NCBI GenBank assembly: GCA_937995555.1
Contig: CALKJX010000122.1
Location: forward strand, 1-11,675
Direction: 5' to 3'
DNA from: an uncultured Elioraea sp.
Lineage (GTDB): Bacteria; Pseudomonadota; Alphaproteobacteria; Acetobacterales; Acetobacteraceae
Length of the DNA stretch: 11,675 bases
Positions 1 to 7,427 of the stretch are shown here, in pieces. The notes under the pieces are model-generated. The model saw only the letters and a program-made list of their open reading frames with translations, did no database searches and was not told the DNA's origin. Made by a program: the position numbers and the translations under genes. Each line of letters opens with the position of its first letter. Position 1 is the first letter of the stretch.

Positions 1-258
1 GCTCATGCCCGCGCGCAGCCCCTCCCGCGGCAGGCCCCGGTTGATCATGCGGAACGGCGGCGCCAGCACCACCTCCCAGGTCTTGCCCGGCGTCTTCAGC
101 CGGAGCGTCGCGTGCGGGCTGGCGAACGCCACGCGTTCGATCTCGCCGGTCAGCGTCTGCGGATTCTGCGCCTCGTAGCTGCCCCAGCCGTGATGCGCGG
201 CCGCCGGCACGGCGAACAGCGCCGGCACGAGCGCGAGCAGGATGCGACGTGTCGACAT
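1..258 (-). CDS. DUF6152-type secreted periplasmic protein, C-terminus cut by window edge
   Basis: Only the first 86 residues are inside the window. The frame starts at the ATG whose complement is at 256-258, with a GGGAGA ribosome-binding site five bases upstream (complement of 264-269). The N-terminus is a typical Sec signal: STRR, then a hydrophobic stretch, ending AVPAAA, with likely cleavage after residue 21. The mature protein begins HHGWGSYEA, followed by LTGEIERVAFASPHATLRL and later VVLAPPFRM and RGLPREGL. The HHGW start, the 'TG.I..V....PHA' strand and the 'APP.RM..RGL' segment are what I recognise as the DUF6152 family of small periplasmic proteins of unknown function. The paired histidines at the mature N-terminus could bind metal, but that is inference. 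It is the last of three minus-strand genes, 82 bases beyond the TetR-like stop. The family call is fairly secure; the function is unknown. Confidence 0.72.
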   Translation of the reverse strand, partial: MSTRRILLALVPALFAVPAAAHHGWGSYEAQNPQTLTGEIERVAFASPHATLRLKTPGKTWEVVLAPPFRMINRGLPREGLRAGMS

Positions 259-340
259 GGCGATCTCCCGGTCCTGATCCCTCGGCACACTGCTCCCTCG
301 ACGCCGCCGGCGGAACCCCTCCGCACGCGCCCGTGAGCCG

Positions 341-898
341 TCACCCCAAGGGCACCAGGCGCAGCGTCGCGGCGAGCGTCCGCCGCGTTGCCGCCAGATC
401 GCCGGAGCGGTCCAGCGCGAAGGTCGCGAGGGTCGCGAGGAACGTCTTGGTCAGCCCGACCTCCTCGACCATGCGCGCGAAGCCGCCGCGATCGAGCTGC
501 GCGGCCTCGCGCACCCAGTGGATCAGCCGCGACAGGTTGAACACCATCGGCACCCAGTGATGCGGGTGCGAGGGCCAAGCCTTCTCCCGGATCATCGCGA
601 CTGTCACGGCGCGCCGTGCGGCCGCAGCCTCGAACCAGCGCAGCATCACCGCCTCGGCCCGCTCACGCGGCGACAGGATCGCGAAGGCCGCCGGATCGGC
701 CGGCGGCGCGATCATCGCCGCGAGCAGGCGCCGGAAATGCGCATCCGCGATCGCGTCCTGGTCGCGGAACCGGGCGAGCACCTCGGTCAGCGGCAGGCCA
801 AGCTCACCCGCCACCTCGCGCAGCCGCAGGTCGTGCCACCCAACCACCTGGGCGCGGTCGAGCGCGGTGTCGAGGATGCGTTCGGCAAGCGCGTCCAT
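341..898 (-). CDS. TetR-fold regulator or COQ9-like protein
   Basis: This is a 185-residue protein starting MDALAERILD at the ATG complementary to 896-898. The open frame continues upstream antisense to the MATE gene, but that extension is not protein-like. Residues 5-50 look like a TetR N-terminal domain: an ILDTALDRAQVVGW helix, then a helix-turn-helix around 24-47 (LRLREVAGELGLPLTEVLARF). The remainder is all-helical. Its end (about 115-180), with HWVREAAQLDR, TKTFLATLATFALDRSGD and AATRRTL, resembles the lipid-binding half of COQ9, a TetR-fold protein of ubiquinone synthesis. A DNA-binding regulator and a COQ9-family protein are therefore both possible. It lies 38 bases downstream of the MATE gene on the same strand, which would suit a co-transcribed efflux regulator. 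No clear Shine-Dalgarno sequence was seen. I favour TetR family and hold the function loosely. Confidence 0.7.
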   Translation of the reverse strand: MDALAERILDTALDRAQVVGWHDLRLREVAGELGLPLTEVLARFRDQDAIADAHFRRLLAAMIAPPADPAAFAILSPRERAEAVMLRWFEAAAARRAVTVAMIREKAWPSHPHHWVPMVFNLSRLIHWVREAAQLDRGGFARMVEEVGLTKTFLATLATFALDRSGDLAATRRTLAATLRLVPLG

Positions 899-923
899 AG
901 CCAAGAGATAAGGAAGACCCTCG

Positions 924-957
924 GTGGGGGAAAGGGTCAGTCGACCCTTTCCCCCAC
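924..957. repeat. 15-bp perfect inverted repeat across the MATE stop codon
   Basis: GTGGGGGAAAGGGTC at 924-938 is followed by four bases (939-942) and its exact reverse complement at 943-957. The MATE stop codon (complement of 937-939) falls at the edge of the loop, so the right arm encodes the last MATE residues. The RNA would form a very stable 15-bp stem with a 4-nt loop. In the MATE-to-regulator direction no T-run follows, so it is not a textbook intrinsic terminator. It could attenuate transcription into the TetR-like gene, protect the mRNA 3' end, or be a copy of a dispersed palindromic repeat. The geometry is directly visible; the role is inference. Confidence 0.75.
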
Positions 958-2346
958 ACCCCCTATCCCGAGAGCCTCCCGCCGCGACCACCGCCCCACC
1001 AGGAGCCCAGCCACGATCGCCAGGCCGAAGGCGAGGCCGAGCCAGATCCCCAAGGCCCCGAGGCCGGCGCTGAAGGCCAGCAGCGCGCCCACCGGCAGGC
1101 CGAGCACCCAATAGCCGAGCCCCGCATAGAGCATGGGCACGCGCGTGTCCTTGAGCCCGCGCAGCGCGCCGGCCCCGACCACCTGGAGCCCGTCCACCAC
1201 CTGGAACAGCCCGGCCACCTGCAAGAGCCGCGCCCCCAGCGTCGCGACCTCGTCCGCCTGCGGCAGCGTGGGGTCGAGGAACAGCGCCACGATCGGACCC
1301 GGCGTCAGCACGAACACCAGCGCCATCGTGCTCATGAACCCGCCGGCGAGCCCGAGCGCGGTCCAGCCCGCGCGCGCGACACCCTCGCGGTCGCGCGCTC
1401 CGGCCGCCAGCCCCACCCGCACCGTCGCGGCCTGGCTGATCCCCATCGGCACCATGAAGGTGAGGCTCGCGCACTGGATGGCGATCGCGTGCGCGGCCAC
1501 CGACACCGCGTCGATCCACCCGACCAGCAGCACGGCCGCGTTGAACACCATCACCTCGAACAGCAGCGCGCCGACGATCGGCAGCGACACCCGCAACAGC
1601 TCCGCCATGCGCGCGCGGTCGAGCCGCCACAGGCGACCGAGCAGCGCGTAGCGGCGGAACTGCCGGTCGGTCACGCATACGCCGAGCAGCATCGCCATCA
1701 TCGCCGTCATCGACGCCGCACTGGCGATCCCCGCGCCGACGATGCCGAGTTCCGGCAGGCCGGAGCGGCCGAAGATGAACAGCCAGTCGAGCAGGCCGTT
1801 CAGCGGGATCGCGATCATGGTCGCGGCCAGCGCGGGCTTCGGCCGCTCCAGCGCGGAGACGAAACTGCGCAGCACCATGAACCACCAGAACGGCAGCAGC
1901 CCGGGCAGCAGCGTGCGCACATAGACGCCGCCGAGCGCGGCGATCGGCGGCTCCTGGCCGAGCAGCAGCAGCATCGCCTCGGCCTGCCACAGCACGAGCG
2001 TCGCGGGCAGGGCGAACCCCGCCGTCGCCCACAGCCCCATGCGCGCCGACCGGCGCACGTCGCGCACCGCGTGCCGCCGCCGCCCGAGCGCCTGCGCCAT
2101 CAGCGGCGCAGTGCCGAAGGCGAGGCCGAGCCCGGCGATCGCGAAGGTCCAGTAGAGGGCGAGGCCGATCGCCGATGCCGCGAGCGCCACCGGGTTGTAG
2201 TTGCCGAGCATTGCCGCATCGGTGATGCCCATCGCCATCTGCGACAGGTTGGTCAGCGCGATCGGCCAGGCGAGCGAGACGGTCGAGCGGATTTCACCCG
2301 ACCATGCGCCATCCGCCGCGCGTGCGGGTGGCGCGGTTGCGGTCAT
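937..2346 (-). CDS. MATE family efflux transporter (NorM-like)
   Basis: This is a 469-residue inner-membrane protein, the usual length for MATE antiporters, which expel cationic drugs or other organic compounds in exchange for Na+ or H+. About 12 hydrophobic segments are visible. Family landmarks in the first half include LAWPIALTNLSQ (25-36), TDAAMLGNYNPVALAA (42-57), PLMAQALGRRR (81-91), a 'LRSFVSALERPKPAL' stretch (159-173), and the 'IPLNGLLDWLFIFG.SGLPELGIVGAGIASA' region (180-210). Their counterparts in the second half include MVPMGISQAATVRVG and QVVGAGALRGLKDTRVPM. I chose the ATG at 2344-2346 (MTATAPPARAADG). Upstream starts would add a low-complexity extension and leave less room for a divergent promoter. 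No strong ribosome-binding site precedes it, so the start is less certain than the family. A TetR-like gene follows 38 bases downstream. The substrate cannot be inferred. Confidence 0.92.
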   Translation of the reverse strand: MTATAPPARAADGAWSGEIRSTVSLAWPIALTNLSQMAMGITDAAMLGNYNPVALAASAIGLALYWTFAIAGLGLAFGTAPLMAQALGRRRHAVRDVRRSARMGLWATAGFALPATLVLWQAEAMLLLLGQEPPIAALGGVYVRTLLPGLLPFWWFMVLRSFVSALERPKPALAATMIAIPLNGLLDWLFIFGRSGLPELGIVGAGIASAASMTAMMAMLLGVCVTDRQFRRYALLGRLWRLDRARMAELLRVSLPIVGALLFEVMVFNAAVLLVGWIDAVSVAAHAIAIQCASLTFMVPMGISQAATVRVGLAAGARDREGVARAGWTALGLAGGFMSTMALVFVLTPGPIVALFLDPTLPQADEVATLGARLLQVAGLFQVVDGLQVVGAGALRGLKDTRVPMLYAGLGYWVLGLPVGALLAFSAGLGALGIWLGLAFGLAIVAGLLVGRWSRREALGIGGVGERVD

Positions 2347-2471
2347 GCGCGCGCCTATAGCCGGGATGGCCCGACACGCGCCATCCCGCATCGCATCATC
2401 GGCCGTCTCGACAGCGTGCGGCGGCGCGCGCAAGATCGCCGCGCAAGGTTCCGGCACGGGAGAGCTCGAGT
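2347..2471. promoter_or_regulatory. Divergent intergenic region between MATE and ABC-transporter operon
   Basis: These 125 bases separate two genes transcribed away from each other, so they should hold promoters for both. An inverted repeat, CGGGATGGC at 2362-2370 and GCCATCCCG at 2380-2388 (9-bp arms, 9-base spacer), lies just upstream of the MATE start and is a candidate operator. GGGAGAG at 2458-2464 is a good ribosome-binding site seven bases before the ATG at 2472. I could not identify convincing -35/-10 boxes in either direction. CTATAG at 2355-2360 is near the MATE start but too weak to call. Confidence 0.5.
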
Positions 2472-3518
2472 ATGCGAAGGATCGCGATCGCCGCGGCGGC
2501 GGCGGTGTTCAGCGGGACGGCGGCCGCGCAGGTCTCCGGCACCATGACCCTGATGGCCTATGCGGGCATCTTCCAGGAGAACTACACCGCGGTCGTGGTC
2601 GAGCCATTCCGGGCACGCAACCCAGGCCTCAACGTCACCTATTTCGCCCCCGGCACCTCGGCGGCGATGCTGGGGACGCTGCGCAGCCAGCGCACCGCGC
2701 CGCAGGCCGACGTGGTGATCATGGACACCACCACCGCCGCGATCGCCTGTGCCGAGGGGCTGGTGGAGAAGGTCACGCCTGCCGAGATGCCGGTGCTCGA
2801 CGAGCTCGTGCCGCTCGCGCGCGAGGCCGGCGGCGAATGCGGCCCCGCCGTCACCTTCGACCATTTCGTGATCGTCTACGACACCACCAAGGTCAGCCCG
2901 CCGCCGACCAGCCTGAGGGTGCTGTGGGACGAGCGGCTGCGCGGGCGCCTCTCGGTCGCGGCACCGCCGAACATCCAGGGCCTCGTGCTCACCGCCATCA
3001 TCGAGCGCATGGAGGGCGGCGACTACACGCGCGGCATCGACCGTGCGATCGCCAAGCTGCGGGCGCTCGCGCCGCTGGTGCAGACCTTCGATCCGCGGCC
3101 CGACGGCTACAGCCTGATCCTGAACGACCAGGTGACCTACGCCACCGGCTGGAACGCGCGCAGCCAGCTCTACCATGACCAGTCGAACGGCCGGATCGGC
3201 GTGATGCTGCCGGAGGAGGGCACGGCCTTCCAGATCAACACCATCAACGTGGTGCGCGGCGGGCCGAACCGCGCCGCCGCGGTAGCCTTCGTGCGGCATG
3301 CGCTGGGGGCGGAGGCGCAGACCGCCTTCACCAACCGCATGTTCTACGGCCCGACCAATGCCAAGGCGACGCCGAACCCGGACGCGCTCGCCCGCACGGC
3401 CGCCGATCCGCGTCACCGCGACCGGGTGATCCCGCTCGACTGGGCCGACATCGTCAAGGTGCGCGACACCTGGAACAACCGCTGGCGCCGCGAGGTGATC
3501 GCCGCCGGCGGGCGCTGA
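2472..3518 (+). CDS. ABC transporter periplasmic solute-binding protein (PotD/Fe3+-type, COG0687-like)
   Basis: This is a 348-residue secreted binding protein. Residues 1-19 form a short Sec signal (MRRIAIAAAAAVFSGTAAA) with probable cleavage before QVSG. No lipobox cysteine is present, so it should be free in the periplasm. The mature fold begins with the strand MTLMAYAGIFQENYTAVVVEPF, then FAPGTSAAMLGTLRSQ and ADVVIMDTTTAA (80-90). Further on come VTFDHFVIVYDTTK (127-140), then LWDERLRGRLSV and ILNDQVTYATGWNARS. This order is typical of family-1 extracellular binding proteins for polyamines, opines, iron or small organic acids. The only cysteines I noticed, C93 and C123, could form a disulfide. 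It leads an operon with its ATPase (7-base gap) and two permeases. The start is well supported by GGGAGAG seven bases upstream. The ligand is unknown. Confidence 0.9.
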   Translation: MRRIAIAAAAAVFSGTAAAQVSGTMTLMAYAGIFQENYTAVVVEPFRARNPGLNVTYFAPGTSAAMLGTLRSQRTAPQADVVIMDTTTAAIACAEGLVEKVTPAEMPVLDELVPLAREAGGECGPAVTFDHFVIVYDTTKVSPPPTSLRVLWDERLRGRLSVAAPPNIQGLVLTAIIERMEGGDYTRGIDRAIAKLRALAPLVQTFDPRPDGYSLILNDQVTYATGWNARSQLYHDQSNGRIGVMLPEEGTAFQINTINVVRGGPNRAAAVAFVRHALGAEAQTAFTNRMFYGPTNAKATPNPDALARTAADPRHRDRVIPLDWADIVKVRDTWNNRWRREVIAAGGR

Positions 3519-3525
3519 GGAGAGC

Positions 3526-4550
<1,025 letters not shown>

Positions 4551-4554
<4 letters not shown>

Positions 4555-5393
4555 CGGGCCAGGCTCTGCCCTGGCTGCTGCTGGCGCCGGCGCTCGCGGC
4601 GCTGGCGATCGTGTTCGTGCTGCCGATCGCCTGGCTGTTCCGCATCTCGCTCAACATCTCCGAGGGCTCGGGCGCGATGGTCGAGGCGGTCGCACTCGAC
4701 AGCTACGTGAAGCTGTTCGCCGACGACTTCACCTGGACGCTGACGGCCAACTCGTTCCGGCTCGCCGCGATGTGCAGCACCGCCGCGGTGCTGATCGCCT
4801 ATCCGATGGCGCTGTTCCTGTTCCGGACCTCCAGCCGCTGGCGAGGCCTGCTCGCGATCCTCGCGGTCGCGCCGCTGCTGGTCTCGGGCGTGGTGCGCGT
4901 GGTCGGCTGGCTGGTCGTGCTGGGCGACCAGGGACTCGTCAATGCCGCGCTGCTGGGTCTTGGCCTGGTGTCCCGGCCGGTGCCGCTGATCAACAACTGG
5001 GACGGGGTGGCGATCGGGCTGACCGAGAGCATCATGCCCTACGTGATCCTGTCGCTGCTGGCAGGGTTCGGCCGGCTCGACCGTGCGGTGGAGGAGGCGG
5101 CGGCCACGCTCGGCGCGCCGCCCTGGAAGGTGTTCCTGCGTGTGACCCTGCCGCTGTCGCTGCCCGGCGTGATCCTGGGCTGGCTGATCGGCTTCGTGCT
5201 CGCGATGAGCGCCTTCATCACGCCGAAGCTGCTGGGTGGGGGGCGTGTGTTCGTGCTCGCGACCGAGATCTACGACCTCGCGCTCGAATCGGTCGACTGG
5301 CCGGCTGCGGCGGCGCTGGCGATGTACGCGCTGACGCTGCTGCTGCTGATCCTGGCCGCCTACATGGCGCTGACGCGGAGGATGGCCGCCTGA
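4551..5393 (+). CDS. ABC transporter permease, PotB/HisM-like
   Basis: This is a 280-residue inner-membrane permease with about six hydrophobic helices: approximately 7-30, 68-91, 98-124, 155-172, 204-225 and 252-273. The cytoplasmic coupling loop is clear as EEAAATLGAPPWKVFLRVTLPLSLPG (181-206), matching the 'EAA...G.........LP' motif that docks on the ATPase. The segment after the first helix (ISLNISEGSG to SYVKLFAD) is the periplasmic stretch usual in PotB-type subunits. The ATG lies within an ATGA overlap with the ATPase stop and is preceded by GAGGGG, so the start is confident. The next permease begins in a one-base TGATG overlap. It should pair with that second permease as the heterodimeric channel. 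Nothing in it reveals the cargo. Confidence 0.94.
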
Positions 5394-6178
5394 TGGGCTT
5401 CCGCCTCGTCGTGTTCTGCGGCTACCTGTTCGTGCTCGCGCCGGGCATCTTCGTCGCGATCATCGCCTTCTCCTCGGACCGGTTCCTCACCTTCCCGCCG
5501 CCCGGCCTGTCGCTGCGCTGGTTCGCGGCGCTGTGGGAGCACGAGGCGCTGATGGGCGCGATGCGACGCAGCGCCATCCTCGCCTCGGTGGTGACGGCGA
5601 CGGCGCTCGCGATCGGCGTGCCGGCGGCCTATGCGATCGCGCGCCTGCGTTTCCGCGGCCGCGACGCGATCTTCGCCGCACTCACCGCGCCGCTCCTGCT
5701 GCCGACACTGGTGCTGGGCCTCGGCATCCTGCTGGTGTTCTTTCCCTTCGGCCTTGCCGCCACCTGGCCCGGGCTCGCGATCGCGCATCTGGCGGTCACC
5801 CTGCCCTTCGTCGTGCGCATCATGGTGACCGCGCTGTCGACGCTGCCGCCCGATCTCGAGGACGCGGCCGCGACACTGGGCGCGACCCCGTTCACGGTGG
5901 TGCGCCGGATCACGCTGCCGCTCGCGCTGCCGGGGCTGATCGCCTCCGCCGCGCTCGCCTTCCTGATCAGTTTCGACGAGGTGGTGATCTCCCTGTTCAT
6001 CGTCGGCCCGCGCCTCTCGACGCTGCCGGTGGAGATGTACCGCTACGTCGAGGGCCGCACCGACCCGCTGGTCGCGGCCCTCGCCGTCGTACTGATCGCG
6101 CTGTCGCTCGGCGTGGTGCTGCTGGTGGAGCGGCTGCTCGGGTTCATGCGTGCCGTGGGACGCCAGGGAGAACGATGA
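5393..6178 (+). CDS. ABC transporter permease, PotC-like
   Basis: This 261-residue protein is the second channel subunit. It starts with a helix (5-26, LVVFCGYLFVLAPGIFVAIIAF), then FSSDRFLTFPPPGLSLRWF, the characteristic PotC-family periplasmic segment. Further helices lie at about 61-83, 93-117, 127-148, 178-195 and 225-248. The EAA coupling loop is EDAAATLGATPFTVVRRITLPLALPG (156-181). The following ISFDEVVISLFI matches the conserved 'SFDE' helix of this subfamily, and the LPVEMYRYV element fits as well. Translation begins in the TGATG one-base overlap with the first permease, with GGAGG at 5377-5381. Its stop overlaps the start of the RraA-like gene. The full importer set (binding protein, ATPase, two permeases) is intact, with no frameshift or truncation. 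Confidence 0.94.
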   Translation: MGFRLVVFCGYLFVLAPGIFVAIIAFSSDRFLTFPPPGLSLRWFAALWEHEALMGAMRRSAILASVVTATALAIGVPAAYAIARLRFRGRDAIFAALTAPLLLPTLVLGLGILLVFFPFGLAATWPGLAIAHLAVTLPFVVRIMVTALSTLPPDLEDAAATLGATPFTVVRRITLPLALPGLIASAALAFLISFDEVVISLFIVGPRLSTLPVEMYRYVEGRTDPLVAALAVVLIALSLGVVLLVERLLGFMRAVGRQGER

Positions 6179-6849
6179 TGCCGAAATACGAGATCGGGCC
6201 CATGCCGGAGCCTTTGCCGTCCGGCCTCGTGGCGAAGCTGGAACAGGTCGAGACCGCGACGATCGGGCACTGGCGGCACTGGGGCTTCATGGACCGCGGC
6301 ATCCAGCCGCTGCTGCGCGAGAAGCGCATCGCCGGCGTCGCGGTCACGCTGGCGATCCCGGGGCCGGACTCGACGCTGCTGCATCACGCGCTCGGCCTGC
6401 TGCGTCCGGGCGACGTGCTGGTGGTGGACCGGCTCGGCGATGACCGCCACGCCTGCTGGGGCGGCGGGGTGACGGTCGCGGCGAAGGCGGCCGGCGCGAA
6501 GGCCGGCGTGGTCGACGGCCCCTGCACCGATCTCACCGAGATCAGGGATAGCGACTTCCCGATGTGGTGCCGCGGCCTCGCGCCGATCACCACGCGGCTC
6601 TACGATCTCGGCGGGCGGCTGAACAAGCCGGTCTCCTGCGGCGGTGTCGCGGTGATGCCGGGCGATGTGATCCTTGCGGACGAGTCGGGCGTGCTCGTGC
6701 TCCCGCGCGACGAGGCCGAGGCCGAGGCCGACGCGGCGATCGCGCGCCAGGCGCGCGGGCTGGAAAGCCAGGACAAGGTGAAGGCCGGAGCCAAGCTCGG
6801 CGAGCTGTCCGGCGCGAGCGCGAAGGTGACGGCCGCGCTGGGCGGCTGA
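6175..6849 (+). CDS. RraA-like / HMG-aldolase-fold family protein
   Basis: This 224-residue cytoplasmic protein belongs to the RraA/4-hydroxy-4-methyl-2-oxoglutarate aldolase superfamily (COG0684-type). Members cleave oxo-acid aldols, decarboxylate oxaloacetate, or, as RraA itself, bind RNase E. Visible hallmarks are AGVAVTLAIPGPDSTLLHHAL (53-73), RPGDVLVVDRLGD (77-89), GGGVTVAAKAAGAKAGVVDGPCTDLTEI (96-123), and the GGVAVMPGDVILADESGVLVLPRDEAEA end (156-183). The usual catalytic/substrate Arg-Asp pair (as in 'DG.VRD') reads T118-D119. The metal-ligand Asp is therefore kept but the Arg is replaced, so classic HMG aldolase chemistry is doubtful. The start may be 6175 (four-base overlap with the permease) or the adjacent ATG at 6178, both served by GGGAG at 6166-6170. 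Its position inside the transport operon suggests it acts on the imported compound, which is inference. Confidence 0.88.
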   Translation: MMPKYEIGPMPEPLPSGLVAKLEQVETATIGHWRHWGFMDRGIQPLLREKRIAGVAVTLAIPGPDSTLLHHALGLLRPGDVLVVDRLGDDRHACWGGGVTVAAKAAGAKAGVVDGPCTDLTEIRDSDFPMWCRGLAPITTRLYDLGGRLNKPVSCGGVAVMPGDVILADESGVLVLPRDEAEAEADAAIARQARGLESQDKVKAGAKLGELSGASAKVTAALGG

Positions 6850-7409
6850 TGGACGCGACGCTGGCGGAGATACTGGCGAGCGCCTGGGCGCTGCTGGTCC
6901 GCGCGGCCGCCGATCCGCGTCATCCCTGCCGCGTCGTGCAGCTCGCTACCGCCGGGCGCGACGGCGCGCCGCATCTGCGCAGCGTCGTCCTGCGCGACGT
7001 CGATCCTGCCGCGCGCGTGCTGCGTCTCCACACCGACCGGCGCAGCGCCAAGGTGACCGAGATCGCCGCCGAGCCGCGCGTCGCGCTTCTCGCATGGGAT
7101 CCCCGGGCGCGCCTGCAGCTTCGCGTTGGAGGCCGCGCCGAGGTCTTGACACACGGTCCCGCCTGGCAGGCGGCCTGGGAAGCGACGCCGGTCGGGTCGC
7201 GTGGCGACTATGCGCAGCTTGATCCCCCCGGTACACCCGCGACGGCGCCACTTGACGCACCGCGCCATCCGGAGCCGGAACGCAACTTCGCCGTCATCCT
7301 GCTGACCGTCGATCGGCTCGACTGGCTCAGGCTTGCGCCCGGGGCGCATCGGCGCGCAGGCTTCGTCTGGTCTGGCGACCTGCCCCGGGCTACGTGGCTG
7401 GTGCCCTGA
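6849..7409 (+). CDS. FMN-binding pyridoxamine 5'-phosphate oxidase-like protein (Alr4036 type)
   Basis: This 186-residue protein has a split-barrel flavin-binding fold. The N-terminus (LAEILASAWALLVRAAADPRHPCRVVQLAT) resembles the Alr4036-type FMN-binding domain. Flavin-contact motifs by family analogy are HLRSVVLRDVD (42-52), LHTDRRSAKVTEI (60-72) and RLQLRVGGRAEV (88-99). The end, DWLRLAPGAHRRAGF and ATWLVP, matches the 'L....HRR' C-terminal signature of PdxH relatives. It is shorter than PdxH (about 215 residues), and true vitamin B6 oxidation is not assured; many such proteins bind flavin or F420 for unknown reactions. It begins in a one-base TGATG overlap with the RraA-like gene, so it is translationally coupled to the transport operon. 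Its stop lies 18 bases before the FtsH start. Family assignment is good; substrate unknown. Confidence 0.85.
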   Translation: MDATLAEILASAWALLVRAAADPRHPCRVVQLATAGRDGAPHLRSVVLRDVDPAARVLRLHTDRRSAKVTEIAAEPRVALLAWDPRARLQLRVGGRAEVLTHGPAWQAAWEATPVGSRGDYAQLDPPGTPATAPLDAPRHPEPERNFAVILLTVDRLDWLRLAPGAHRRAGFVWSGDLPRATWLVP

Positions 7410-7416
7410 ACACGCC

Positions 7417-7422
7417 GGGAGG
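7417..7422 (+). promoter_or_regulatory. Shine-Dalgarno GGGAGG fixing the TTG start of the FtsH gene
   Basis: GGGAGG sits five bases upstream of TTG at 7428-7430. The next in-frame ATG would remove the first transmembrane helix and the periplasmic domain, so this site supports the rare TTG initiation codon. Confidence 0.75.
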
Positions 7423-7427
7423 ATTCC

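Noticed and set aside
341..2032. A 563-codon minus-strand frame that would fuse a long N-terminal extension to the TetR-like protein
   Set aside because: The extension is the MATE gene read in the wrong frame; only the last 185 residues look like a real protein.
2347..2457. N-terminal extension of the MATE protein to a start at 2457
   Set aside because: The extra 37 residues are not typical of the family, and the extension would use up almost the whole divergent promoter region.
1489..2547. A 352-codon plus-strand frame opposite the MATE gene
   Set aside because: The product is dominated by Arg, His and Gln repeats with no fold signal; the MATE protein on the other strand is unmistakable.
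6712..6729. Three tandem GAGGCC hexamers
   Set aside because: They encode an Ala/Glu-rich helix inside the RraA-like protein and are ordinary for a GC-rich coding sequence; too short to call a functional repeat.
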